Assembly (NCBI GenBank): GCA_947623455.1
Contig: OX392541.1
Location: forward strand, 6,214,701-6,278,700
Origin: Mimachlamys varia
Taxonomy: Eukaryota; Mollusca; Bivalvia; Pectinida; Pectinidae
Direction: 5' to 3'
DNA length: 64,000 bases
In this document: piece after piece, positions 47,455 to 58,732 of the stretch
Layout of the letters: the number at the start of each line of letters is the position of its first letter
Position numbering within the stretch: the first letter of the stretch is position 1
The notes under the pieces: generated by a model
What the model saw: the letters and a program-made list of their open reading frames with translations, nothing else
Database searches by the model: none
Told to the model about the DNA's origin: nothing
Position numbers and translations under genes: made by a program

Positions 47455-48375
47455 ATGACAGCATGTCTGGCGCCCTCTACCCAACAAGCTTATAACAAAG
47501 TTTTGTCAGACTTAGAAAGTTTCTGCACCTCAGTGTTGCACACTCACGCTCATATTCCGCTTAGTTATACCACAGTTGCTCTCTATGTCGCTCATTGTCA
47601 CGAAAAAGGACTCTCATCTTCCACAATTACTGCACATTTATCAGCAATCGCATATGTTCACAATATAGGTGGTCATACAGATCCAACAAAGGCTTTTACT
47701 ATTAGGAAACTGTTAACAGGTGCAACAAAAACTGCTCCAACATACGACACACGCCTTCCAATTACTGAGCCAATTCTGCGAAAGTTAGTTTCTTCATTGA
47801 GTTTCCTGTGTCCTGACCACTACGATCATCACATGTATCGATCCATTTTTACTTTAGCTTTTTATGGATTAGCTCGCATAGGTGAACTCGTTTACACCAG
47901 CCCTATGGCTGTCAAAAATGTTCTTAAAATTTCAGACATACATATAGGCTATCGTTTCAGCACTCCTGTCAGTATGGAAATCAAATTTAGTAACTTTAAG
48001 CACAAATCAGATACTCAAGTTCACAGTGTCACAGTAGCTAGTCTGGAGAAAGATAACACGATATGTCCCGTCAAGGCATTGGTGGAATATTTGTCAGTTC
48101 GTGGGGCAAGCCAAGGTTCTCTGTACATCAACAAAGATAATCGTCCAGTGGTCCGGCATAGCTTTGATCTAACAGTACGACGCTGTCTCCGTTTTTGCGG
48201 GTTAGACAGTTCCCAGTATAAAGGTCATTCATTTAGAATCGGTGGGGCAACTTTAGCAGCAGAAAGAGGCATGACTGATGCTCAAATTAGGTTGTTAGGT
48301 AGGTGGAAATCTGATGCATTTAAGAAGTATATACGTGCAGTCCCCATCCATGAAATAACGACTCCCAAAAAGTAG
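47455..48375 (+). CDS. Tyrosine recombinase of the Ngaro element
   Basis: 306 codons from the first ATG, 8 bases after the RT stop; the frame is open from 47374 (GTG) within the RT gene, so expression by frameshift is also possible. N-terminal SAM-like core-binding domain begins LAPSTQQAYNKVLSDLESFC. Catalytic set: Arg141 in LARIGELV, a probable beta-hairpin Lys in FSNFKHKS, His258 and Arg261 in GHSFRIGG, Trp284 in LGRWKSDA (Trp in place of His, common in this family) and the nucleophile Tyr292 in FKKYIRAV. It would integrate a circular DNA intermediate without target duplication. Confidence 0.92.
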   Translation: MTACLAPSTQQAYNKVLSDLESFCTSVLHTHAHIPLSYTTVALYVAHCHEKGLSSSTITAHLSAIAYVHNIGGHTDPTKAFTIRKLLTGATKTAPTYDTRLPITEPILRKLVSSLSFLCPDHYDHHMYRSIFTLAFYGLARIGELVYTSPMAVKNVLKISDIHIGYRFSTPVSMEIKFSNFKHKSDTQVHSVTVASLEKDNTICPVKALVEYLSVRGASQGSLYINKDNRPVVRHSFDLTVRRCLRFCGLDSSQYKGHSFRIGGATLAAERGMTDAQIRLLGRWKSDAFKKYIRAVPIHEITTPKK

Positions 48376-48934
48376 TTTTCCATAAAACTAATACACTCAA
48401 AACAGGCGTACATATCAGGCGCGTGGGCCCCTGTGCTTTGCCATTATGTTTCAAAAATAGTATGCTTACATATACTTTATAAGGTAACACTGCAGGCGCG
48501 TGGGCCCCTGCTGTGTTGCAAATAACAAATTTTGGACATTCGTCAAGACCCAGTTGGGTTCTTGGTAGGCGCGTGGGTCCCTACTCTGAACATAGCTGAA
48601 AAGACATATAAAATCAAACAAAGGATTCTGAGAATTCCTGTGTGTTTTATTGCATAACTTGTTCTTGATTATTTATTTATAATTTTACATGTACGTCCAC
48701 CTCAGGCAACTATCCAGCTTGGCAACATAGGCGCGTGGGTCCCTATGTCCATCTAGAGATACATTGTGTATGTTGTATATATAATGTTTATACATAGCCA
48801 GCATATACTGTATATATGTGGGTACATAGGCAAATGTTTCATGTACTACTTCGGGTTTATAAATTTATTCTATAGCTTTCTCCATGCTGTTACGGGTGGC
48901 GGATGACAATATCTAATTTTATATATTGTCATTC
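48376..48934 (+). other. Ngaro 3' untranslated region with four repeated hairpin words
   Basis: Four copies of an 18-bp word, (C/T)AGGCGCGTGGG(C/T)CCCT(G/A), at 48417-48434, 48493-48510, 48566-48583 and 48728-48745. The outer bases change together (CAGG...CCTG or TAGG...CCTA). The fourth extends to ACATAGG...CCTATGT. A possible RNA structure. Confidence 0.6.
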
Positions 48935-49313
48935 TGGCGGATAATTTTTCGTCCGCTCACCTTTGCTTATATTTTATTGTGGATTGTGAAATCATAACAA
49001 AAATTCAACAAATTTAATCACAAATTGTTTTCAAATATTCAACTATACTCAAATATGCAAAATTTAAATAAAACGGCCACTTCTAAAAGAAGTGAGCCAA
49101 TTTATCGCCACTCATCTGTTTTGGTTTCTTATTTTGCAGTTGTGTCTTATTTAATTATACAATGAAGCAAACAGAGCTTCACAGCATGGAGATGGTATAT
49201 GAAAATATGTACAATTGTATTGTGAGGAGGGTCAGCACATGGCTAAAATGGAACATCACTAAAAAAAAGAAAAAAGTATTTCTACTGGTATAATTTACAG
49301 AAGAAGCAAAAAT
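48935..49313 (+). repeat. Split direct repeat B1
   Basis: Starts TGGCGGATAATTTTTCGTCC, ends AGAAGAAGCAAAAAT; repeated as B2 at 51397-51775 with no difference noticed. Confidence 0.92.
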
Positions 49314-49602
49314 AACAGTTTGTAACAAACAAACATGTTTTTGCTCGCACTGGCCATATCTTTTCTTAATTTGTATTTGTTTACGTTAGCGGGCCAGCCG
49401 TATTTCTATTTTGGTATCTGTCTACAATTGGTGGGTTAGCCACGCCCTCTTGTCCATATTTGGTAAGCGTCACATACGGGTTCAGAGATCAGAGGTCAGC
49501 GCTCATTGGTGCGCACATCATCATTATCAAATGAAATTTTCAGAAGATCGCCATTTTTTATAAGACATCGTTAAATTGTGAATTTTACACGTTTTGTGCT
49601 TG
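49314..49602 (+). repeat. Split direct repeat A2
   Basis: Follows B1 without a gap and matches A1. After it come about 170 bp of unique sequence before the inserted DNA transposon. Confidence 0.92.
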
Positions 49603-49771
49603 CCCTCCCATCCCTCCCTGTTTTTATTAATTGTATTAGTTTTTATGTTGGAAATATCACCAAGATTGTTGTGGTGTATCATTATGATATAGATGACATA
49701 TATATTATGATTGATATGTTGTGTTTGTTTAAGCGAATACAGTATATAGGTATGAAAACTTTGAGATACAA

Positions 49772-51211
49772 CCCAGCAGGCATTGGACGTCAGATTTACG
49801 TCAGATTTACGTCAAATCCTGACGTCAGTTTTTCGTCAAATATTAGTCAAAAGTGAAAGTCACATTGACGTCATTTCTGACGTCAGAATGACGTCCATAC
49901 TCGGACGTCAGATATTGGTTAGAAATTGACGTAATTTACGTCAGGGTTTGGTCATTTTTTTTTTCTTTATTAATATTTTATTGTATTTTCATTCTGTCAT
50001 TCTTCTCAAACGCCACTGGATTTTCTTTTCCCACATCTACTGCCTTGGCACATTAGTCTGAATTCGCTCTGAAAGTCAAATAAAACATTGTTACATGTTT
50101 GCATACTATCTTAGACGCTTATTTTATGTATGTTTGTGTTTTAGGTAATACATCATACATATTCGATTTATTTTCATTGCAAAATTGTTTTCAACACGAA
50201 AGTATGATTTACAAACAACATTTTATATACAGAAATTGACAAATAGTGTAGTCAACTAAAATCAATATAGCAAAAATTCTAGCTCAAAGTTTCTAAGGAT
50301 AAATACATAGAATAAATGCAATTAAAGTAATAAATATTCAACAGTTAGACTGACACATATGGGATCAGAAAAAACTTGAATGTAAGAATGTTCGTAGTAG
50401 ATAGTTATTTTAACAAACATTCAGTGTACATAATAATGTAAACGTTACACATACCGGTATATGAATTCATCATACTTACGTACACATGTACAGACAACAC
50501 ACATTATTACATTTACTGGTTTTATTACTGCATTTGCTAATGTTTAACTATATTCTTACAGAAAACTGAAATAACATAATGCCATATGAAAACAGTATTA
50601 TATATGCATGAATACAGAAATATACTTACATTTTCTCTAAAATCTCTAGTAGATACAGCAACACGTGTGTATATGTTGACCTCTGCAGCAGCACTGATAC
50701 TGGTCAAACAAAGGAATCCCTAGTTTGAGCGGGAAACTGACCGTATCAGTCTTATCAGTGAGGTCATGTACGTGCATGGTATCTGCAGTTTAGTGGGGCT
50801 GCATGTGTGTGTTATTATTACAAATACAAATTTAAATACATCTTTACTTGTTGAGAATAAGAAGTAAATAAATAATATTCATTCTATAATTATAATACAT
50901 ACAAAAGACAATATAACAACAAGAAAATAAAGATTTCAAATATACCTTTGTTTTGAACGTTCATGTAGAATTAACACATAATCTATACGTCTCTGCTTTA
51001 TAGAATTAGTTTATAGTATCTTAGGCAAACAAACCTTTTCTAGTTTTTCGTCAGAACTTTGGTTCAGTTTGACGTTAATTTGACGTCAAAACCTGACATC
51101 AATATGACGTCAGTATATTTACGTTTTATTTACGTCAAATACTGGTCAGTGACGTCCTGACCTGAATCTGACGTAAATCTGACGTCAATCCGACGTCCAA
51201 TGCCTGCTGGG
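49772..51211. mobile_element. 1440-bp non-autonomous DNA element with ACGTCA-rich ends
   Basis: Inverted ends CCCAGCAGGCATTGGACGTC at 49772 and its complement ending at 51211. The inner 130-150 bp of both ends are filled with GACGTCA/TACGTCA words (roughly ten per end), arranged as inverted arms. No coding frame. The duplication is unclear (AA on both sides at most), so the superfamily is left open. It sits between A2 and B2 of the Ngaro element. Confidence 0.75.
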
Positions 51212-51396
51212 AACATACATGTGTACATCTTCATATGATTCAGTTATGTCTTAGTTCAGTCATAAAGGTATTGTGTATTATAAATTAGATACAGAGTTTT
51301 ATGAATACTTTTATGTATACTTTTTCTTAAGGTTATGTTGTAAGGCGGTTATTTTCTTCTTCCGCCTATCTTAGCTTATGTATTAGGTTTTTGTTT

Positions 51397-51775
51397 TGGC
51401 GGATAATTTTTCGTCCGCTCACCTTTGCTTATATTTTATTGTGGATTGTGAAATCATAACAAAAATTCAACAAATTTAATCACAAATTGTTTTCAAATAT
51501 TCAACTATACTCAAATATGCAAAATTTAAATAAAACGGCCACTTCTAAAAGAAGTGAGCCAATTTATCGCCACTCATCTGTTTTGGTTTCTTATTTTGCA
51601 GTTGTGTCTTATTTAATTATACAATGAAGCAAACAGAGCTTCACAGCATGGAGATGGTATATGAAAATATGTACAATTGTATTGTGAGGAGGGTCAGCAC
51701 ATGGCTAAAATGGAACATCACTAAAAAAAAGAAAAAAGTATTTCTACTGGTATAATTTACAGAAGAAGCAAAAAT
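51397..51775 (+). repeat. Split direct repeat B2
   Basis: Right end of the Ngaro element; beyond 51775 the sequence is unrelated. Confidence 0.92.
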
Positions 51776-52130
51776 ATTATATTGGTAAAGTATCCAATGT
51801 AATTCGTTGATTGAAATGTCAGGCGACATTTTCCCAGAGAGGGGGAATATGTAACCCGATTTTCTATGTGTTCGTTATATAATACATATTTATGATTTAT
51901 GTATACGTGTAAGTCCTTAGGAATGTATCTTACCCGAGAGTAGACATGTTTGTGACGTCATTGTTAGTGTTGGATATTTGGCGTACTCGTTTTGTGTGTT
52001 GCATGTTTTGAAAACCAACTAACTCGATTGGTCAGAGTTGTTATTTCGGCTCCTGACCAATCACAACCCTCGTTTGACCATTCGACGGACAAGTACATGT
52101 AGCTGATATTAACGTTATCTACACAAAGCG
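51776..52130. other. Spacer, no gene seen
   Basis: Between the Ngaro element and the long-TIR element. No reading frame or repeat recognised. Confidence 0.4.
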
Positions 52131-52800
52131 AAGCTGACCGGTCACACTAATATACGCCATAGGAGAAAATACGCCATAGGATATTTTCAGGGCCATAGAT
52201 AAATGTACGTAATATATCTTCAAAATACATCATTTTATTCCTTGATTGGTGCATATTACACCATCTGGTGAAGTTTCATTGAAAAAAATGTGTACTTTGT
52301 ACCAAAAAACGATCTTATATCGGAGGCTCTCAGACACTAAAATACGCCATGGAATCTAGTCAAGCAAGCGTTAAATATCACTGTTTTAAGCAACAAATAA
52401 CTAATTTATTACAATTATGACAGTTATATATGTCATTTGAAAGTTATGGTTAAGTTTTAATGTTAAAAAAATATGTACTTTGTAAGAAAATCGGTAAAAT
52501 TACCTTGACGTGAAAGTCCGAATCAAGGGGCGTAACTCTAATTATACGCCATTCAGATGTAAACTAAGTCTCTCTATATACTATTTGCAATGCTATTGGG
52601 TATTTTCTCCTGTTAAGTGACCAATAAATAATGAAGACTATATATTTTTTTATATTGATATTTATTTTGTTCATTAATTCACTCAAGCATTATATTTAAT
52701 ACTAACAAATAAGCATACATAAAAAGCACAACAGAAATTATTTATTGATACCATTTTATTAATACCTATGTTACTATTTTATTCATAAAAGTAATATTCA

Positions 52801-54565
52801 CAAGCAGTAATTGACATGAACAATACGCCATACAGATATCAACCCTGAAAGGGAAAATTTCATTCATATTTTAAAAATGGAATAAAAAATATTAAAAGTT
52901 TAATTGATAAGGGGAAAAAAAAATAAAAAATATAAGGGAATTTTTTTTTTAAATTATTATTTATGTATGATTTTACTAATAATGATTTTATTCATCTTGA
53001 TAAGCATTTAATTAAATTACCACATTTATAAAAAATAAATGCCAATTTATATCTTTACCTTTGTTGTATTTTCTCTCCCATGGATTGGTCAATCAATATA
53101 TAATATATTTATTTATATTTTATATTAATTTATTTTATTTGTTTTTATTTACACAAACCACAGGGGTTTGTAATGAATGTTTATGATACAAATAAAAAGT
53201 ACAGCTGTGACCAGAATTTATATATTTATGCTGATCACGGCTATATTTTTAATTTTATCATAAACATTCAGTACAAACCCCTGTGCACAAACAATACATT
53301 TCATACTAATAAATACAGTGTATAAACAATATAGTATACGCACAAAATAAAAACTCCACGTTAACTGATCATTTTTGCATACATCAGATTTCATTCAGAT
53401 TTTTTTAAATTCATATAATTGCAATAAAAATTTCTATACATAAATACACTGTGAAGCATCATGACAGATTTCATAAACACAAAACATTCATCTCATAATT
53501 TCATTGATATTAATATCTTTATTCACATATAAAAAAAATTGTTCTTAGTGAAGAGTTCAATAAACAAACAATTTATATTAAATTTATATTTAAATTTGAA
53601 TTATTTCTTCATCACATTTATTACATATCTATACTCTATTTCAGCATATATATATTTATCAAATTCATTTTCACATAATTATGTGTATTCAATTTCAAAG
53701 GTATTACTACATTAATTCACACCAACAATATTTACTTAATCTATTTTGGATGCTGCAAATTAAAAGAAATCTACAAATGTCTAAGAAATGGCTGTCTGAG
53801 GGCATAAAGCTGTGTACAGTCTAGAGTCATAGAAGTGCACAAGTTGGTGGCCGTAGTCCCCAGGGTAATTCACTCTCAAATACTAGTTGATGTTGTGGTT
53901 TTTCAGTCAGGCAGCAGGAGATGATTCGCCAATACAGACTTGATTATTGGTATTTGTTGTAAAGCATCTAAATTTCATTATGTTAACAATCTGATTACAA
54001 CCAATTTTAACGGATGATTGATTAGAATTTCTTAACCAATTTTCCAACACCACATACTATAGTATATACCACAACAACGCCTTAGCATACCGATATTCAT
54101 ACATTATCAGTACTACAATATGTACCAGTTAAGTACATCAATATTCATGCAAACTGGGTATGCCCACATTACAATATTATACAGGAACAATGTTCATCCA
54201 TTATAAATAAATACCTTATATTGATATCTGACTTAAAAAGCAATTGTTGTTTGTCAAGATTTCTACTGTATTGCTATAAGAAATCATGGAAATAAGAGGC
54301 AAAAAACAGTGAAGTGAAAACAGAAAAAGAAGGAATCATGGAGGCAAAACAAATAAAAAAAAAAACAGAAAAAAAGAAAAGACAAAGAAAGGTATTGATT
54401 TTGAAAGACAACGAAGGAAAAGAAAAAGAAAAGAAACAGTAATAAACATACGTGAAGAATACTATCATAAGACGTACAATTTGATAGTGTGATATATATC
54501 AGCTTATGACATGATCAGGAAGTCTCAATGAAATTTTTCCATTTTTTCCATTCATTTACAATTAT
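52801..54565. other. AT-rich interior of the outer element
   Basis: No coding frame. Contains one hairpin insertion at 53159-53285. The rest is over 70% A+T. Confidence 0.5.
53159..53285. mobile_element. 127-bp hairpin element, 7-bp TSD
   Basis: Inverted arms of about 30 bp starting CACAGGGGTTTGTA, followed inward by ATGTTTATGATA and its mirror. Exact CACAAAC at 53152-53158 and 53286-53292. Shares the CA...GG start and the 7-bp duplication with the mini-insertions, though the rest of the end differs. Confidence 0.82.
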
Positions 54566-54567
54566 AC

Positions 54568-57500
54568 GGACCTCTTTCACGAACAATGAAATTTTGCCCA
54601 CGACCCGATTTAATCTTAACTAGGTGTCATTTATAGCACCCTAGCATACTCCCCTGAAACAGTGTTAAAAAAATTCAAAAGGTCCATGGGGCCTGAATTA
54701 TTAACTTCTTTGTGACGTTTAGTAGGGGTGTGAGATAAGGTTCAGAAATGGCTCCATAAAAAGAAAAGGAACTCTCATACAGAACTATATTACTTCTTAT
54801 TATGTTCATAAGAACCTGCTTGATTTTTCAAACAAACATAACTGGAAGAATTTGACATATGCATATGCTCAATGAAATACAAAAAAAATGTGGTTTTTTG
54901 TTCATTTTTTTAACAAAGTACTGTCTATAGAGCTGAGTTTCACACACTTCCGGTTCCAGTGCACCTAAATACTTTTGAAATTATTTGTCCCGATATGTTT
55001 GCTCAAAAACGTACAAAAATGAAGAAAATTGGTAACCGGTAAATTTGTCATTCAGAACGATATGTTCGAGGAGTCGGAATCTCAAAATTGGCGTCATCAA
55101 ATTGAATTGAGGTTTTAATGAATTTTTTATCATTTTTTTGTTTTGTAAGTTATGAAAGATTGATAGTGAAAGAACAAACATATAATATGATATATGAAAC
55201 CATCTTTGTACGAACAAGAGGCCCGGAGGGCCTGTAGGAATCAGTTCTTTAAAACAAGACTATGTGCATTAAGCTCATATATAGATATACGTCTCCCAAG
55301 TTTTCAACATGGTTTAATGCTTTGTTGTTACCTCATCCCAAGTGAAATTGATAACTGGATACTAAGTTACGCTTTTTCATAACACAGAATCTCTGAATTT
55401 ACGACTGGCTGACTGGAGAGTTTTCGAATTTGCCTGATGAATATAATAGCCCAGGTAGTACAACATTGATGCAACATGTGCACACATACCAGATGTTCTT
55501 TTCCCTGCAGGACAAAGACAGTAATACGCCTTGATGGGATCATCTGGTTCATTGTTTTCAAACTGGATCCAAACATGATACTTTGTCTGCGACATGTGGC
55601 GTGAGTGAATCTGACCTCGAATAAGATCCTCAGCATGCTGGTACACCCAGATCTCATAGTCACCATCATTTGATTGGTGCTCAACAATGTAACCAGGGGT
55701 CTGGTAAATACCACATGCTAGTGTCTCAAGGTACTCAAGATTCAATTGAGGAAATGTAATATTTGCTGCTTCAAGTTTTTGCCATTCACTTTTGGCTCTG
55801 CGAGTCATGTTTGGATCATCTGCAACCCGTTTCGCAAGAACATTATCCCTTTGCAAAAGTGACACCATACGAGTTGCCATTTGTATGTCTCGCTGCTCAC
55901 GCTGGGGGTCTGAAACATATATGGGCCCTCTGAAACCATTCAGGCTTGCTGTAACTATATGTACAAGTTTCCCAAGTATTGTCACAAGATGATTTGAAGT
56001 ACGTTTCTCTTTAAATAGTAACCATTTCTTTAATCTTCCATGGTAGGACTCCACAACCCAACGTACCTTTGTACAGCAACGATCATCATTAGCTTGTTGG
56101 GGATCCAGTTGTGACTTACCAGGAGGAAGGAAAGATGGCATTTTAGCATCATATCCCAACTGGGCAAAGAGAGTCAACACGTCCCTGAAACCATGGTCTA
56201 CAATCATGTTGTCATTCTCATGTAACCAGCATCTTAAAAGATCGAATTTCTCCATGATCATTTTTGTTATAGAAGCATCATTGACGCTACCATAATATGG
56301 ACCAATTGTATCCAATACATACCGATCTGGTAACACAATGGACATGAATTTCAGATAGTTGCATTTTTTCTGTCCTCCATAAGAAGCCCTTTGAAACTCA
56401 TGATGACTACTTTTGTTTAGATAAATGTATGTACCATCTAGGATAAGACTTACATTATCGCCATAGAATGTCTTTGTAAATACTGTGTTGTGTGATTTAG
56501 CTTCTTCACGTGAAAGATGTGCTGTTCCAAGGTATTTTGGCACAACTGTTGTGTTCAAAACATCAACAACTTTGTGGAAATATCTGGAAAGCGTTGCTTC
56601 AGACAATTTTGTTAATATTGTCAACTGCTTCCAAGAAAGATTAGTTTTTAGTTTTATCCAGAAGTACAGCAGAATGTCTAATGAACAGGCAGAGAAAGTT
56701 GAAAGATCAGACTTGCACAATTCATGAATTTCTTCAAACTGTTCTAAAGTCCAACCTGTCCATGCATGGCAATCAGTATCAGATATATTTGCAAACTGTA
56801 GCTTTAGCGAAACTTCATGTATAATTTCAACAGATCATTGATGACTTGCACAGAAATGTCCCCTAGTTTAGTTTCTATTGGTGTTCGATTGGTCATAGAT
56901 ATCTCGGCATCAGGGTGCAGGTAGTTACCAATCAGGTGTTCAAGGCAAATACGTGCATCAGGAGAGCACCACAGTTTTTTTCTCTATCAGTAAAACATAA
57001 CGAACGGACTTCGGAACAGTAACACATGAATCATTATACTGTAAGCATACAGAACATTTGCGATGTGAAGATGAACCATATTTGATATCGGTGATATTGA
57101 GGAGGGATGGGATTGGGGAAATATTTGTTTGGTTTTGTGAATTCACAGCAATTGCATTATCCACCAAACTATCACAAGAATTGGATTCCTGAGCAACCTC
57201 TCCATCCTCATCAGGATGTGGTCTTTTCTTCAGATATTGAGTGTAACATTTCTTGCAAATCTTACTGCCATCTTCTACAAACAGCCCATCTTTCTTGAGA
57301 ACATTTTTCAGCCAACAATTTTGCGGGGATTCTAAGTTTCTTAGTGATTTTCCATCCTTACTACAGTCCTTAAATCGTGTCTTACAACTTAGAATTATGC
57401 AAACATCACCATGTTTGACACAAAATCAATGTACTATGTAATGGTCCAATTGTAATTAATGTCCGAATGCGAAATAAAGATATCAAGATATGCGTCCATA

Positions 57501-58732
57501 AACACATAATCACATAATGATAGTGATAACCAAAGATGAGAACTGTTTGACTGTATTAAATTTTTTAGTGGTGCTCCGTCAGGGAGGTCTTTTAAGACCA
57601 TGCAATAACGATCACTGGATTTTTGCATTGATTTCTTGGAGCTTTGCATCTTCACAACTGCTCCATTGATGAGTTTTAGGTTTTTAGAATTACACCCAAC
57701 ATACAAATTACTTTTGCATTTATTTTACAGTATATATAGAGTAAAACAACTTATAACTAGTGTATCCATTTGTCATTTTACTGATTTGGCTGTACATGGT
57801 TACATTGATAACAAAAATATGACAACTCACTTGATGTAATTCAATATTAATTGTCATATCTATTTTGTTATGCTAATTTCGAGATTCGGACTTATTTTCA
57901 TTGACAATTTTACCTGGCAAACAATTTCTTGACACTTTAATTGATTTGAGAAAATGTGATGTCCTTAAGTAATGTTTAATTGAAGTATGTGCATATGAAC
58001 CGGAAGTGTGTAAAACTGCTGAGCAGACGTCCATAAAATGCAAGATCAATACACACACGTTTTAAATACTTGCTTAGGGTCTTGCTGTAAAGGAATTGAT
58101 ACAGGCCATTTGGGCCTCATACTGTGTGTTGTTTTTTTATAAAATCATATTTAAACTTTCAAAATCATTATTTGAAAAACCAAAAAAAGCAAGATTTTCA
58201 TTAAACAACCACATCAATTTTATGGCACCAATTTTGAGATTCAGACTCCTCGAACGCATCGTTGTCAATGACAAATTTACCGGTTACCAATTTTCTTCAT
58301 TTTTTTTTTCTTTTTTGAGCAAACATATTGGGACAAATAATTTCCAAAGTATTAAGGTGCACCGGAACCGGAAGTGTGTGAAACTCAGCTCTGAAGACAG
58401 TACTTTACTAAAAAATGAACAAAAAACCACATTTTTTTTGTATTTCATTGAGCATAACTTTTTGCATATGTCAAATTCTTCCAGTTATGTTTGTTTGAAA
58501 AATCAAGCAGGTTCTTATGAACATAATAAGAAGTAATATAGTTCTGTATGAGAGTTCCTTTTCTTTTTATGGAGCCATTTCTGAACCTTATCTCACACCC
58601 CTACTAAACGTCACAAAGAAGTTAATAATTCAGGCCCCATGGACCTTTTGAATTTTTTAACACTGTTTCAGGGGAGTATGCTAGGATTAAATCGGGTCGT
58701 GGGCAAAATTTCATTGTTCGTGAAAGAGGTCC
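54568..58732 (-). mobile_element. Inner DNA transposon with DDE_4/SWIM transposase
   Basis: Inverted arms of about 560 bp (54568 to about 55125, and about 58180 to 58732) beginning GGACCTCTTTCACGAACAAT, with AC on both sides (54566-54567 and 58733-58734). The left arm has an extra 25 bp near 54613. A 2-bp duplication and a DDE_4-type transposase fit the ISL2EU group of the PIF/Harbinger superclass. It sits inside the outer element. Confidence 0.72.
55377..57430 (-). pseudogene. DDE_4 transposase with SWIM zinc finger, frameshifted
   Basis: The main 447-codon frame (56720-55377) holds an HTH-like segment (LSWKQLTILTKLSEATLSRYF), then a DDE_4-type nuclease: Asp95 in LILDGTYIYL, Asp175 in MIVDHGFRD, Glu224 in VRWVVESYHGRLKKW, and a C-terminal SWIM finger (YCLCPAGKRTSG, then MCAHV; Cys401, Cys403, Cys413, His415). 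The frame has no ATG at its start. It is continued upstream as WTLEQFEEIHEL after a shift near 56820, then CSPDARICLEHLIGNYLHPD, then after a second shift in a run of seven A near 56985 a zinc-finger-like HRKCSVCLQ region and ICKKCYTQYLKKR. Two one-base shifts in otherwise well-kept coding suggest a recently dead copy, or an assembly error in the A run. An upstream exon near 57560-57700 is possible. Confidence 0.75.

Larger units (their letters stand above)
42590..51775 (+). mobile_element. Ngaro-type tyrosine-recombinase retrotransposon
   Basis: Four open reading frames in one direction: SGNH hydrolase, gag-like protein, RT-RNase H, tyrosine recombinase. They are enclosed by split direct repeats: A1 42590-42878, B1 48935-49313, A2 49314-49602, B2 51397-51775. 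A1 and A2 are 289 bp each and differ at one or two bases; B1 and B2 are 379 bp each. B1-A2 is the junction expected of a circular intermediate. Direct rather than inverted ends separate Ngaro/PAT from DIRS1. No target duplication, as expected for a recombinase-integrated element. A2 and B2 are separated by about 350 bp of own sequence plus a 1440-bp DNA transposon, which is unusual. All four frames are intact, so the copy is young and possibly active. Confidence 0.88.

Noticed and set aside
42590..51775. DIRS1-type element with inverted ends
   Set aside because: The terminal repeats are direct and split (A1...B1-A2...B2), not inverted.
55792..57441. Plus-strand frames across the transposase region
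   Set aside because: Shadows of the minus-strand transposase; no family resemblance.
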